43,172 nucleotides of DNA from Planctomycetota bacterium (GTDB taxonomy: Bacteria; Planctomycetota; Planctomycetia; Pirellulales; PLA5). Numbering within the stretch: the stretch's first letter is position 1; every line of letters begins with the position of its first letter. Position numbers and translations under genes: made by a program. Below, piece after piece: positions 32,959-40,800 of the stretch. The notes beneath the pieces were generated by a model that did no database searches, was not told where the DNA came from, and saw only the letters and a program-made list of their open reading frames with translations. Location of the stretch: contig QEVJ01000038.1 in the NCBI GenBank assembly GCA_003576845.1, positions 1 through 43,172 on the forward strand, in the 5' to 3' direction.

Positions 32959-33438
32959 ATGAATCGCAATCGCGCCGCCGCCCGCCGCCATCGTTCCGGC
33001 ACCACCGCCGTCGAAATGGCCGTCGTCTTGCCCGTCATTCTCGTCGTCTACTTCGCGATGATCGAGTTCGGGCACGTGTATCTTTCGACGAACGTGATCA
33101 AGTCCGCCGCCCGCTACGCCGGCCGGCTTGCCGTGACCAACGGCACGACGAACGACCAGGTGATCGCCGAGGCGAATCGCGTCCTCGGCACGATGATGAA
33201 TCCGGCTCTGGCCACGATCGTCATCAAAGACGGATCGAGTTTCGACACCAACGGCACGCCGCCCACGGACTACAGCGCGCTACCCGACGTGCAGGTGGAA
33301 GACATCGAAGAGCGCAACCTGTTCATCGTTCGTATCACTGTCCCCTACAACTCAATTAGTTTGTTTCCCAGCGGATTCTGGCACACGTACGTTCACGACC
33401 TGACGCTTTCGGGCCAGGCCGTGATGCGCCACGAGTAA
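32959..33438 (+). CDS. TadE-like pilus assembly protein
   Basis: This 159-residue protein has a short basic leader and one hydrophobic helix (about 14-40, GTTAVEMAVVLPVILVVYF), the TadE signature with the invariant Glu. The rest is a periplasmic domain without catalytic motifs. TadE/TadF are pilin-like minor subunits of Flp/Tad secretion-adhesion systems. GAGG upstream supports the ATG. It is the first of three Tad genes in order tadE, tadE-like, tadG. Confidence 0.9.
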   Translation: MNRNRAAARRHRSGTTAVEMAVVLPVILVVYFAMIEFGHVYLSTNVIKSAARYAGRLAVTNGTTNDQVIAEANRVLGTMMNPALATIVIKDGSSFDTNGTPPTDYSALPDVQVEDIEERNLFIVRITVPYNSISLFPSGFWHTYVHDLTLSGQAVMRHE

Positions 33439-33527
33439 CGCCGGACGCGCCGAACGTTCGCGGTCGCCGCCGCGGCTTCCGCGATTCGAGAACATCTACC
33501 CGATCATTGGAGTCTTCGAGGTTTCCC

Positions 33528-34028
33528 ATGCGAGCGAAAATGCGAACGAGGGCCAGGAAGTCGGGCCGCAACCGCCGCGGTTCGGCGATGATCGAGCTTG
33601 CCGTCACGCTGCCGATGCTATTTGTCCTCGTGTTCGGCGTGATGGAAGTCGGCCGGGCGCTCGAGGTCTTTCAGATTCTCACCACCGCCGTTCGCGAAGG
33701 CGGCCGCTTCGGCGCGACCGACAAACAGGGCTTCATCCCCGACGGCGAGACCGCCAACGAGAAAATCTCGGCCGACGTGATGAATTTTTTAGAGGCCAGC
33801 GGAATTCCGACCGGCTTTGCCGACGTCGAAATTCTGACCGTTCCCGCAAGTGGGGGCACGGCCGTGCCGTTCGACTTCGAGGATCCCAACAATCACTTGC
33901 AGAATTTTCAAGTGAAGGTTTCCGTTCCGTACTCGGCGGTGTCCAACTGCCCGCCGCAGATTCTCGCCTACTTTGCCCCGACGGAGATCATCGTGGCCCA
34001 GGCCACGTTCCGGAATTACCACAAATAA
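33528..34028 (+). CDS. TadE/TadF-like pilus assembly protein
   Basis: This 166-residue protein has a basic leader, then RGSAMIELAVTLPMLFVLVF (helix to about residue 41) with the TadE/F Glu. ATG 33528 has GAGG seven bases upstream and is preferred over a TTG at 33507. The extracellular part is short and beta-rich. It is a paralogue of the previous gene and probably a minor pseudopilin of the same Flp/Tad system. Confidence 0.88.
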   Translation: MRAKMRTRARKSGRNRRGSAMIELAVTLPMLFVLVFGVMEVGRALEVFQILTTAVREGGRFGATDKQGFIPDGETANEKISADVMNFLEASGIPTGFADVEILTVPASGGTAVPFDFEDPNNHLQNFQVKVSVPYSAVSNCPPQILAYFAPTEIIVAQATFRNYHK

Positions 34029-34044
34029 CCCGACATCCACGATG

Positions 34045-34131
34045 TAGGGTGGGTCGAGCAAAGCGAGGCCCACCGCAAACGAAAAACACGGTTGAACCCG
34101 GTGGGCCTCGCTTCGCTCGACCCACCCTACA
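34045..34131. repeat. 31-base inverted repeat (GTAGGGTGGG...), between tadE and tadG
   Basis: The arms are 34045-34075 (starts GTAGGGTGGGTCGAG) and 34101-34131 (ends CGACCCACCCTAC). They are complementary except for one base and are separated by a 25-base loop. There is no transposase and no T tail. It would fold into a long hairpin in the operon mRNA. Confidence 0.93.
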
Positions 34132-34260
34132 AGTACAAACCACCAACTCATTTCCCGGCCGCGATTTCGGCCCTGATGCTGCTTGGACGCGGTCAGTTCC
34201 CTTCACGGAAAGAGCCCCTGCCCGCCAACCAGCACATCGCCAGCGCTTCGGAGGTGCCTC

Positions 34261-36204
34261 ATGACCCGTGCTTCTTACCGCGCCGTCGGCCGCAAACAGC
34301 CGGCGCGACGCCACGCTCGCCGCGGCGTCGTCCTCGTGATGACCGCCATCTCGATGATCATGATCATCGGGTTCATCGCCTTGTCGGTGGATATCGGCAC
34401 GATTTCGCTCACGCAGTCGCGGATGCAGACGGCCGTGGACTCGGCCTCGCTTGCCGCGGCTCAGGAAGTGACGCAGGCCGTCGCCGAAGCCGGCGAGAAC
34501 GGCGAAAGCGGCGGCGACGCCGCCACCGCCGCCGCGGAAGCCGCCCGCGCCAAGGCCGTCGAAATTGCCGCCCTCAACGGCGTCTATCTCGATCCGGACC
34601 GCGACGTGATCTTCGGCAACCGGACGTTCGACGACGTCTCCGATACCTGGAGCATCGCCTGGGGCCAAACGCCGTACAACGCCGTGCGCGTCATCGCCCA
34701 TCGCGACGGCACGGACACCACGCAGCCCGACGGCCGATTGCCGCTCGCGTTCGCCTGGGTGTTCGGCAAGTATTCGCAAGACTTGCTCGTCCAAGCCACG
34801 AGCTACGTGAAGCCCCGCGAAATCGTGCTCGTGCTCGACTACTCCGGTTCGATGAACGACGACAGCACGTACGTCGCCCACAGCAGCTTGGGTAAAGCGG
34901 CCGTCGAAACCAACCAGGCCGACATCTACAACGCGCTCGTCGCCACCGGAAATATGTCGGCAATGGGCTCGCTACCGGTCGTTCCAACGTATCTGACCCT
35001 CGAAGGCCAAGCTGCCAGCGGCACGATCCCGCACATCACCGTCACGTTCGGCGCCGACGAAAACTCGACGGCCAAGAACTGGGTCGACGTCACCTCGACC
35101 ATGACGCTGACCAACGTCATCCTGCGGTTCGATAACGGTAACGAGTACAAGCACACAGGCCTTTCCGGGACCACCGGCAAGTTCTATCCCAATAGCACCA
35201 ACGCCAGCCGCCGCATCGACCGCGTGTGGGTCAAGTCGGGCACGAATAGCACGACCGCGCCGGGAACCGCCTACACCTCTTCGGACTACGGCGAACGGTT
35301 CATGGATGATACCGCGACGATCAAGACGGCGTTCGGCCTCAGCGGAACTTATGGCCCTTATAGCGTGAATTGGGACACCTGGTTCAGCTACTGTAAGACG
35401 AACTCCTCGGTGAAGTCCGGCGGCTACTGCAAGAAGTACGGCGGGTACAACTTCGTCAACTACTTGCTGACCAGCCGCGCGGCGTATAGCCAGACGAACG
35501 ATCTTTGGAAAACGCCGCACTACCCGACGCACGCCCTCAAGCTGGGTACCACGCAGTTCTGCAACTTCGTCGACGACCTGAACTACAATGACCGGCTCGG
35601 CCTGGTGATCTACGCCACGACGGCCAAGATCGAAAAGGACAACACCGGCACGTCCAATGGAACGGCCGTCAGCCTCGGCAGCGATTGGTTGACGTACAAC
35701 ATCGGCGCGATCAACACGATCCAGTCGCAAAAGCAAGCCGGCCACTACGACTCGACGACGGCGATCGGCTTGGGCCTCAAGGAGGCCAGAACGCTGCTCG
35801 ACAGCAAGGCCCGGCTCAACGCCAAGAAGGTGGTCGTGCTGATGACCGACGGTTTGGCGAACGTGTATCCGAGCGGCTGGTCGCTGCCCAGCGGGTTTGC
35901 CTGGACGAGCATGACCGACCTCGACAACGACGGCGACTCGGACTATTCGACGAGCAACAAATCGGTGCAGTACACGCTCTACGAAGCCAAGCAGTTGATC
36001 GATCAGGGCGTGATTATCCACACGCTCGCCGTTGGGTCCGGCGCCGACGTCACACCGATGCAGTGCATCGCCAATGCCTCGGGCGGGATTTGCGTGGTCG
36101 TCCCGGGAGGAACGAGTCACGCCCAGATGGAAGCCGACCTGCTCGACGCCTTCAACGAAATCGCCGGCAAGCTCTCGCCCCCGGAATTGACGAACGACCA
36201 GTGA
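34261..36204 (+). CDS. TadG-like protein with von Willebrand type A domain
   Basis: This 647-residue Tad-locus protein has an N-terminal transmembrane helix (about 23-48, GVVLVMTAISMIMIIGF), then the TadE/G-type SVDIGTISLTQSRMQTAVDS segment. A vWA domain follows with MIDAS DYSGSM at 193-198 and KKVVVLMTDGLANVYP near 527. Between these motifs lies an insertion of about 200 residues (roughly 210-420), rich in Thr/Ser/Gly/Tyr, which splits the vWA fold. TadG proteins probably anchor or tether the pilus to the envelope. GGAGGTG six bases before the ATG fixes the start. Downstream is a strong terminator, so the Tad operon ends here. No TadA/TadB/RcpA is in the window. Confidence 0.9.
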   Translation: MTRASYRAVGRKQPARRHARRGVVLVMTAISMIMIIGFIALSVDIGTISLTQSRMQTAVDSASLAAAQEVTQAVAEAGENGESGGDAATAAAEAARAKAVEIAALNGVYLDPDRDVIFGNRTFDDVSDTWSIAWGQTPYNAVRVIAHRDGTDTTQPDGRLPLAFAWVFGKYSQDLLVQATSYVKPREIVLVLDYSGSMNDDSTYVAHSSLGKAAVETNQADIYNALVATGNMSAMGSLPVVPTYLTLEGQAASGTIPHITVTFGADENSTAKNWVDVTSTMTLTNVILRFDNGNEYKHTGLSGTTGKFYPNSTNASRRIDRVWVKSGTNSTTAPGTAYTSSDYGERFMDDTATIKTAFGLSGTYGPYSVNWDTWFSYCKTNSSVKSGGYCKKYGGYNFVNYLLTSRAAYSQTNDLWKTPHYPTHALKLGTTQFCNFVDDLNYNDRLGLVIYATTAKIEKDNTGTSNGTAVSLGSDWLTYNIGAINTIQSQKQAGHYDSTTAIGLGLKEARTLLDSKARLNAKKVVVLMTDGLANVYPSGWSLPSGFAWTSMTDLDNDGDSDYSTSNKSVQYTLYEAKQLIDQGVIIHTLAVGSGADVTPMQCIANASGGICVVVPGGTSHAQMEADLLDAFNEIAGKLSPPELTNDQ

Positions 36205-36230
36205 TGTCGTTCCGAACGATGTCTTACGCG

Positions 36231-36275
36231 ACGCGGCGCGGCCGGACGATCCGACCGTGCCGCGTTTCTTTTTTG
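36231..36275 (+). terminator. Rho-independent terminator after tadG
   Basis: A GC-rich stem-loop has outer arms ACGCGGC/GCCGCGT and inner CGG-CGGA/TCCG-CCG, followed by TTCTTTTTT. It starts about 26 bases after the stop codon. Confidence 0.9.
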
Positions 36276-36342
36276 GGCCGCGCCAATCGACTCTCGACCG
36301 CCGGCGCGCTAGAATCTCTCCCGCTCCCGGCGTCACGAACCG

Positions 36343-36376
36343 CCCCGACCCCTGATTCCTGACCCCCGACCCCTGC
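36343..36376 (+). repeat. CCCGACC/CCTGACC heptamer array upstream of the PGK-like gene
   Basis: Four 7-base units (CCTGATT, CCTGACC, CCCGACC and a variant) end three bases before the start codon. CCCGACCCCTG (36365-36375) is shared exactly with the array inside dnaG, on the opposite strand. Confidence 0.8.
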
Positions 36377-36379
36377 GCC

Positions 36380-37819
36380 ATGTCTCCCGACTCCATGCAA
36401 CGCTGGTGCGAGCGGATTCTCGCTCCCGCTGCCGACGACCGCGTTTCGCTCCAACAGTTTCTCGCCGATATTCCGTCGCTCGACGCCCTGGCCGATTTGC
36501 CCAGCGGCACGCCGGTGGTCATCCGCGGCGATGTCGACGCCAAACCGGGTAAGACCGTCGGCGATGGCGATATCCGCCTCCGCTCGATGAAGGAAACGCT
36601 CGACTACGGCCGGCAGCGCGGCTGGAAACAAATCGTCTTCGGCCACATCGGCCGCGACCCGACCGCCACGCTCGAAAAGGTCGCCGCCCGGCTCGGCGAA
36701 ATTCTCGGCGCCCCGGTCCCGCTGGTCAAAGGCTGGCTGAACGAAACCGTCAATCGCACGCAGGACGCGGCCGGCAAAGAAAAGGTCGAAGTCGTCGACG
36801 TGTCGATCGACGACGATGCCGCCGCGACGATCGCGGCCGCCGCCCCCGGCAGCGTGCTGATGCTGGAAAACACCCGGCAATATGAGATCGAGCGCGTCCT
36901 GTGGAAGGCCAAGCCCGCGGACCTGGCAAAGCTCGCGCCGCCGCTGGCGAAGCTGGCCGATGAGTTTCGCGCGAAAGTCGCGAAGCACTACGTCAACGAA
37001 GCCCTCTCGGCCGGCAGCCTCGACGCTTCCACGCTCGTCGCTCCTGCCGCGATGGATCGCGCGGTTCTCGGCGCGTATGTCCGGCAGCAATTCGCCGAAC
37101 CGATGATCGATTGCTTGAAAGCCGATCTCGTCGTGTTCAGCGGTCTCAAAACCGACAAGCTCGACGACCTCGAAGCGATCATCTCTCGCGGCCGCGTGCG
37201 GTGGGTGTTCGCAGCCGGTTCGCTGGCGATGGCTTTGTCCAAAGCGCAGGCCCTGCTCGACGGCGGGCAATTCTCGATCGGCAAGCAAGAAGACCCGCAA
37301 TATGCCAAGGAAGGCTTCTACGTGAGTCCCGAGCGCGTCGAGCAGGCCCGGCGCATGATTGCCAAAGGCCGCACGCAGGGGATCGCGTTCGTATTGCCGG
37401 TCGATTTCCGCTTGCAGGACGGCCGCGTGTCCGACACGATCGGCTCTGGCGATCAGCAGTTCGACATCGGCCCAAAATCGTCCGCCCTGTTCGCACAGAA
37501 GGTCGACGAGTTCATCGCCGCGTCCCAGGGCAATTCCGCGGTCGCCTTCCACAACGGTGTGTTCGGCTTCGTCGAATGCAAGGAGCAGAACTTCGCCGAA
37601 GGCACGAAGGCGTTCATGAAGGACCTCAAGCGGATGAAGGACGCGGGAATCCGCGTCTACATCGGCGGCGGCGAAGGAGGCAAGGCCCTCGACGACTACG
37701 GCCACGCCGACTGGGTGACGCACGTGTTCACCGCTGGCGGCACCGTGCTCAACGCCCTCGGCAGCGAGCCGGTCCCGTATCTGGTCGCGCTGCGCATGGC
37801 GGCGGCGCGCGGCAAGTGA
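36380..37819 (+). CDS. Divergent phosphoglycerate kinase homologue
   Basis: This 479-residue protein, longer than typical PGK (about 390-400), has a PGK fold. Its parts are VVIRGDVDAKPG (for RVDFNVP), GDIRLRSMKETL, FGHIGRDP (for SHLGRP, His and Arg kept), MLENTRQY (for LLENVRF, Arg kept), VFSGLKTDKL (for GAKVSDKI, Lys kept), YIGGGEGGKAL (for GGGD) and FTAGGTVLNAL (for the final Thr/Gly loop). The segment around canonical Arg170 reads YVNEALSAG, with no Arg. About 35 extra residues precede the first motif. It may be a second, specialised PGK or a non-catalytic relative; either way it should not be taken as the main glycolytic enzyme without a test. A heptamer array occupies the leader up to 3 bases before ATG 36380. 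Confidence 0.85.
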   Translation: MSPDSMQRWCERILAPAADDRVSLQQFLADIPSLDALADLPSGTPVVIRGDVDAKPGKTVGDGDIRLRSMKETLDYGRQRGWKQIVFGHIGRDPTATLEKVAARLGEILGAPVPLVKGWLNETVNRTQDAAGKEKVEVVDVSIDDDAAATIAAAAPGSVLMLENTRQYEIERVLWKAKPADLAKLAPPLAKLADEFRAKVAKHYVNEALSAGSLDASTLVAPAAMDRAVLGAYVRQQFAEPMIDCLKADLVVFSGLKTDKLDDLEAIISRGRVRWVFAAGSLAMALSKAQALLDGGQFSIGKQEDPQYAKEGFYVSPERVEQARRMIAKGRTQGIAFVLPVDFRLQDGRVSDTIGSGDQQFDIGPKSSALFAQKVDEFIAASQGNSAVAFHNGVFGFVECKEQNFAEGTKAFMKDLKRMKDAGIRVYIGGGEGGKALDDYGHADWVTHVFTAGGTVLNALGSEPVPYLVALRMAAARGK

Positions 37820-37861
37820 CGATTGACGACAGATGAGTGCTAGGCGCTGAACGGAACGCGC

Positions 37862-40273
37862 TCAATGTGCTTCGCGGAATCGCACGACGATCTCCGTCTG
37901 CGAAACGACGGGCCACTTGCCGTCTTCGAGCGCGGTCGCCGTCAGCGTCAACGGCCAATCGCCCGAGAGCCGCGCGTCGCGCTTCGTCGCGATGCGCAGC
38001 GTGTCGCGGTCGTCCTTCGCAGAGAGCGTGAGCGGCTCCGCGGAAAGGACGCCCGCGAGTTCCTCAGGCACGACCAGTTCGACCGTCGCCTCCGCCGGGA
38101 ACTTCGCCGACCGCGCCACCGCCACCGGAACTTCGAAGCTCTCGCCCGGTCGCGCGGTCAACTCGCCCGCTTTGGACGTGAGCTTCATAAGCGCCCCTTC
38201 CATAATCATCGTGATCCGGCCCGTCCCCGGCTGCACGAGATGCCGCGGCGTTCCTTTCGGATCGGGCACGACGGCCACGCCGTTCACGACCACGCGCCGC
38301 GTCAGGTCCGTCGAAAGCCACTCCGGCATGAAGCACGGATAGACCACGCGACTTGCATCCGGCGGCACCGCGACGATCGCCCCGCGCACGCCTTGCCGCT
38401 GTCGGTCCTGTTGCGCCGCCATTTCGATCCGCAACTCGCCCGCAAAACCGTTCTTGCGAACGACGTCGAACTCGGGCCGGCACGTCGTGCCGCGCGGGAC
38501 GTCGCGCTGCCGTTCGCCATCGACCAACTTCAATTCCACCGGCGGCGTCATCGTCATTGCTAGCAGCACGCGGTCAATGCGCTGCTCGTCGGAAATGCGT
38601 GGTGCGAGGTTGCCGTTGGCGGTCGCCGTTGCCGTGCGGGTGACCGCCTTGTCGCCGAGCATCGCCGTCCCCCGAATCGCCAGCGGCGCAGCAACGACCG
38701 CTGCGTCGGCCGCCGACACGAGCGCAATCTTCGCCTCGCTCTTCCCGGCGGCGATCGCCAGCTCGCCCTCGGTCGTGACACCTGCCGGCAACCCGTCGAT
38801 GGCGAGCGCGATCGGCCCGTCAAACCCGCCGGTTCGCACGGCTTGCAGGGCGATTTCGGCTTTGCCTCCGAGCGGCAGGTTAACTTGCTGAGTCGTCGAA
38901 AGCGCAAAATCCGCCGCCGGTTGCACGACTTCGAGGCGATACACATCGTCGAGCGCACCCGCCGCCGACATCGCTCGGACGACGCACGTGTACTCGCCCG
39001 CGGTCGTCGTGCGGACCGTTACCGCCGCGTCGGTCGAGACTCCCGCGTCGTCGTTCTCGGCGACGAGCTTGCCGTCCGGACCGAGCACGGCGACCGCCAC
39101 GTCCAGGCGGCAGCCGATCGACCGCGACATCGCCGCGAGGCTCCACGTCTGGTCCTTCTCCGCGCGCCACGTGTAGCGATGCTCGGACTCGCCCGCCTTG
39201 AAGCGTGCCGTCACGCCAGAGGGGACAGCCAACGCAACGGTTGTCGCTTTCGTCTCAGCGAGCGCCTCGTCGCGCGTCCGTTCGGCCATTTCCGAGATCG
39301 GAATCTCAACGTCGATCGGTCCCACGGCAGTTTGCAGCCGGTGCGCATAAACCTTCAGCGCGGGATCGCTCGGAAACGTCACCGTCTGCCGAACCGACTC
39401 GACGCGGGCTTGCCCCGTCGCCGCGCCGATGCTCACGAACTCCACCTCCCGCGTCGTGCCGCGCTGTCCAATCGCCGGAAACGTGGCAACTACCCGCGGG
39501 CCGTAGCGAAACGCCAGGTGATAGACGTATGCCCGGTCGCCGCGAAAATCGGCGTCGTGCAGCGAAACGGAGTAGACTTCGCCCTTGCGCACCGCGAACG
39601 CGATTGCCCCGTCGATGCCAAGCGTGTCGGCGTGGTCGGCCAGCAGCTTGCCCTCCGCGTCGCGGGCTTCAAGCACGCCATTGAAATTCGCGCCCAACCG
39701 CGTCGCCATCAGTTCCACCGTCGCCAGCGAGTCGCGGTCGGCCACGAACTCGTAGCGGTCGACTTCGGTGAATCGGCTCAAGCGGCCCGACACGCCGATG
39801 GGAAGGGCATCGAGCCGCTGCGGCAGATCGCGCGAGCGGCGTTCGACGATTTCGCGGTCGCGGCTCACCATCAGCATCGCCGTGCCGCTCGAGCCGTTAG
39901 CGTTCGCCACTTGCCAGCGGACGAAACCAGCGTTCGGCTCCGCGGCGACGGCGACCCGTGCGGGAACTTCCCGCGGAATCGGCGGCGCCGCCGTGATCGC
40001 CCGCGGACCGAACCAATACGGCGGCGGCGGCAAATGATAGTCTCCCGGCGGTCCAAGAATTTCGAGCTTCACGCGCGCGTCGTGTACGAACCACTGCATG
40101 TCGGGCGTGAAATCGAAGCCGCCGAGCTGAACCTCGGTCGTTTGCCCCGCCGCCACGACCGGCGGAAACGCATACCCGAGTCCCGGCGACTTCTGGGCCC
40201 ACGCCGGCCCTACAGAAGAACTCGCCAGCAAGGTAACTGCGCCGAGAGCGATTCGGGTGAGATTGCGCGGCAT
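37862..40273 (-). CDS. Large secreted domain-rich planctomycete protein
   Basis: This 803-residue protein has a clear signal peptide (MPRNLTRIALGAVTLLASSS, then VGPAWA, cleavage near residue 26), so it is exported. The body has repeated beta-sandwich-like segments, including pre-peptidase-C-type stretches such as FTEVDRYEFVADRD and FKAGESEHRYTW, and Ig-like regions (LRIEMAAQQD, VELVVPEELAGV). No catalytic motif or C-terminal anchor was recognised. Such proteins are common in planctomycetes and often lack known function. ATG 40273 has no good ribosome binding site, and the region upstream is a GTGGGCG array. It faces dnaG divergently. Confidence 0.8.
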   Translation of the reverse strand: MPRNLTRIALGAVTLLASSSVGPAWAQKSPGLGYAFPPVVAAGQTTEVQLGGFDFTPDMQWFVHDARVKLEILGPPGDYHLPPPPYWFGPRAITAAPPIPREVPARVAVAAEPNAGFVRWQVANANGSSGTAMLMVSRDREIVERRSRDLPQRLDALPIGVSGRLSRFTEVDRYEFVADRDSLATVELMATRLGANFNGVLEARDAEGKLLADHADTLGIDGAIAFAVRKGEVYSVSLHDADFRGDRAYVYHLAFRYGPRVVATFPAIGQRGTTREVEFVSIGAATGQARVESVRQTVTFPSDPALKVYAHRLQTAVGPIDVEIPISEMAERTRDEALAETKATTVALAVPSGVTARFKAGESEHRYTWRAEKDQTWSLAAMSRSIGCRLDVAVAVLGPDGKLVAENDDAGVSTDAAVTVRTTTAGEYTCVVRAMSAAGALDDVYRLEVVQPAADFALSTTQQVNLPLGGKAEIALQAVRTGGFDGPIALAIDGLPAGVTTEGELAIAAGKSEAKIALVSAADAAVVAAPLAIRGTAMLGDKAVTRTATATANGNLAPRISDEQRIDRVLLAMTMTPPVELKLVDGERQRDVPRGTTCRPEFDVVRKNGFAGELRIEMAAQQDRQRQGVRGAIVAVPPDASRVVYPCFMPEWLSTDLTRRVVVNGVAVVPDPKGTPRHLVQPGTGRITMIMEGALMKLTSKAGELTARPGESFEVPVAVARSAKFPAEATVELVVPEELAGVLSAEPLTLSAKDDRDTLRIATKRDARLSGDWPLTLTATALEDGKWPVVSQTEIVVRFREAH

Positions 40274-40800
40274 GATCGGGAAGGGAGCAGTGGGCGGTGG
40301 GCGGTGGGCGGTAGGTACTGAGGAGGACGCTGCGGCCGCTCCATTGTCGATGAAGCACGAGTCGTGCGGAAGTCTCCGGCGGCGTAGGACATCGGCGCGC
40401 CGGCGTGTCTCGGCAATTCGGCAACGACGACGCCCGCGTGCTAGCACCGTCGCCCGAACGGACAAAATCTCGGCTTGACGGTCGCCGAGCGACGTATTAG
40501 GACTATGCTCTGTCTGCCCGACCGACCGCAAGTATCGGCGCCGCGGCGGACCGGTTTTTGCGAGGTTTTCGGCCGTTTTTCGGACGAATCGCTTCGCCAA
40601 GCCGCTTGCCGCAGCCAATGGATTGGCCGCGCCGGTTCTCTCCCGCATGGGCCGGTGATATGATCGGGTCAAGGATGACGTGGTCACGGAATGACCGAGC
40701 GGTTGCCGCCTCGCGAGCGCGCCGCTTTCGACCCATTCGCATTCGACGATCGTGCTCCGCGCCGATGGATTGCCGTCGGGCCGCGCGGAAGGAGTCCCCG
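40274..40800. other. Divergent 527-base spacer before dnaG
   Basis: It holds the GTGGGCG array and several short inverted repeats. An open frame continuing dnaG upstream (from 40558) is Arg-rich and not conserved in type, so it is not called. Promoters are not resolved. Confidence 0.5.
40284..40317. repeat. GTGGGCG heptamer array
   Basis: Three exact GTGGGCG units are flanked by GGGAGCA and GTAGGTA. The array sits immediately upstream of the secreted protein's start. It is complementary in type to 29740-29774. Confidence 0.9.
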
